DNA from: CAYLOC01 sp964385195
GTDB lineage: Bacteria; Actinomycetota; Actinomycetes; Propionibacteriales; Nocardioidaceae
DNA: 6,139 nt
Direction of reading: 5' to 3'
Assembly (NCBI GenBank): GCA_964385195.1
Contig: CAYLOC010000182.1
Span: 1 to 6,139, forward strand
The notes under the pieces are model-generated. The model made no database searches. It saw only the letters and a program-made list of their open reading frames with translations, and was not told the DNA's origin. This document shows positions 6,076 through 6,139 of the stretch, piece after piece. The translations under genes and the position numbers were made by a program. The first letter of the stretch is position 1. Every line of letters begins with the position of its first letter.

Positions 6076-6139
6076 GTGGGCGGACGTTTGACTGCCTGGC
6101 TGACGTTACTTCCCCATACCGACAAGTCGCCGGAGGCTG

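Noticed and set aside
6091..6115. GGAA-type -35 in the radA leader suggesting a stress sigma factor (SigH-like) promoter
   Set aside because: GGAAGT is present on the - strand, but no GTT follows at the expected spacing.
6066..6125. 20-residue N-terminal extension of RadA starting at ATG 6125
   Set aside because: The ATG at 6065 has a strong AGGAGG upstream and matches the family N-terminus just before the zinc finger. The extension would have to be translated through that ribosome binding site.
1..6139. Mobile elements, CRISPR arrays, tRNA or riboswitches
   Set aside because: No direct-repeat arrays, transposase motifs or cloverleaf sequences were seen, and gaps between genes are at most 74 bases. 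A c-di-AMP riboswitch was considered near disA, but the 73-base gap is too small for one.

Overview
This is a dense, GC-rich, actinobacterial-type housekeeping window. The ClpC, MutY, DisA and RadA proteins all read as Actinomycetota versions: the DisA and ClpC sequences closely resemble what I remember of Streptomyces, Micrococcales and mycobacterial homologues. Start codons are sometimes GTG, stops are TGA or TAG, and some starts have no Shine-Dalgarno. I would guess Micrococcales or a near relative, but the sequence alone does not settle genus or family.

Layout, left to right. (1) The 3' two-thirds or so of clpC, on the + strand, open at the left edge. (2) mutY on the - strand, converging on clpC with only 2 bases between the stops. 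(3) A divergently transcribed gene on the + strand for a single-pass membrane protein with a Pro/Thr-rich extracytoplasmic stalk and a small cysteine-containing domain, function unknown. (4) disA on the - strand, converging on gene 3 with 9 bases between stops. (5) radA on the - strand, 73 bases upstream of disA and probably co-transcribed with it. The last 74 bases are the radA leader. There is no intergenic stretch longer than 74 bases, and I see no tRNA, rRNA, CRISPR, insertion sequence or phage material.

How the genes fit together. RadA (branch-migration helicase of recombination), DisA (DNA-scanning c-di-AMP synthase) and MutY (adenine excision opposite 8-oxoguanine) are all genome-integrity functions, and ClpC is the protein-quality-control unfoldase that works with ClpP. 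The clpC-radA-disA association is known from Firmicutes, where the genes are co-oriented. Here the same set is kept but split over both strands, as in mycobacteria. The least understood member is the membrane protein between mutY and disA.

I found no new multi-gene system. The points most worth following are the uncharacterised membrane protein beside disA, a possible overlapping leaderless divergent promoter in the 13 bases between mutY and that gene, and a perfect 17-bp inverted repeat just downstream of the clpC stop, inside the end of mutY.
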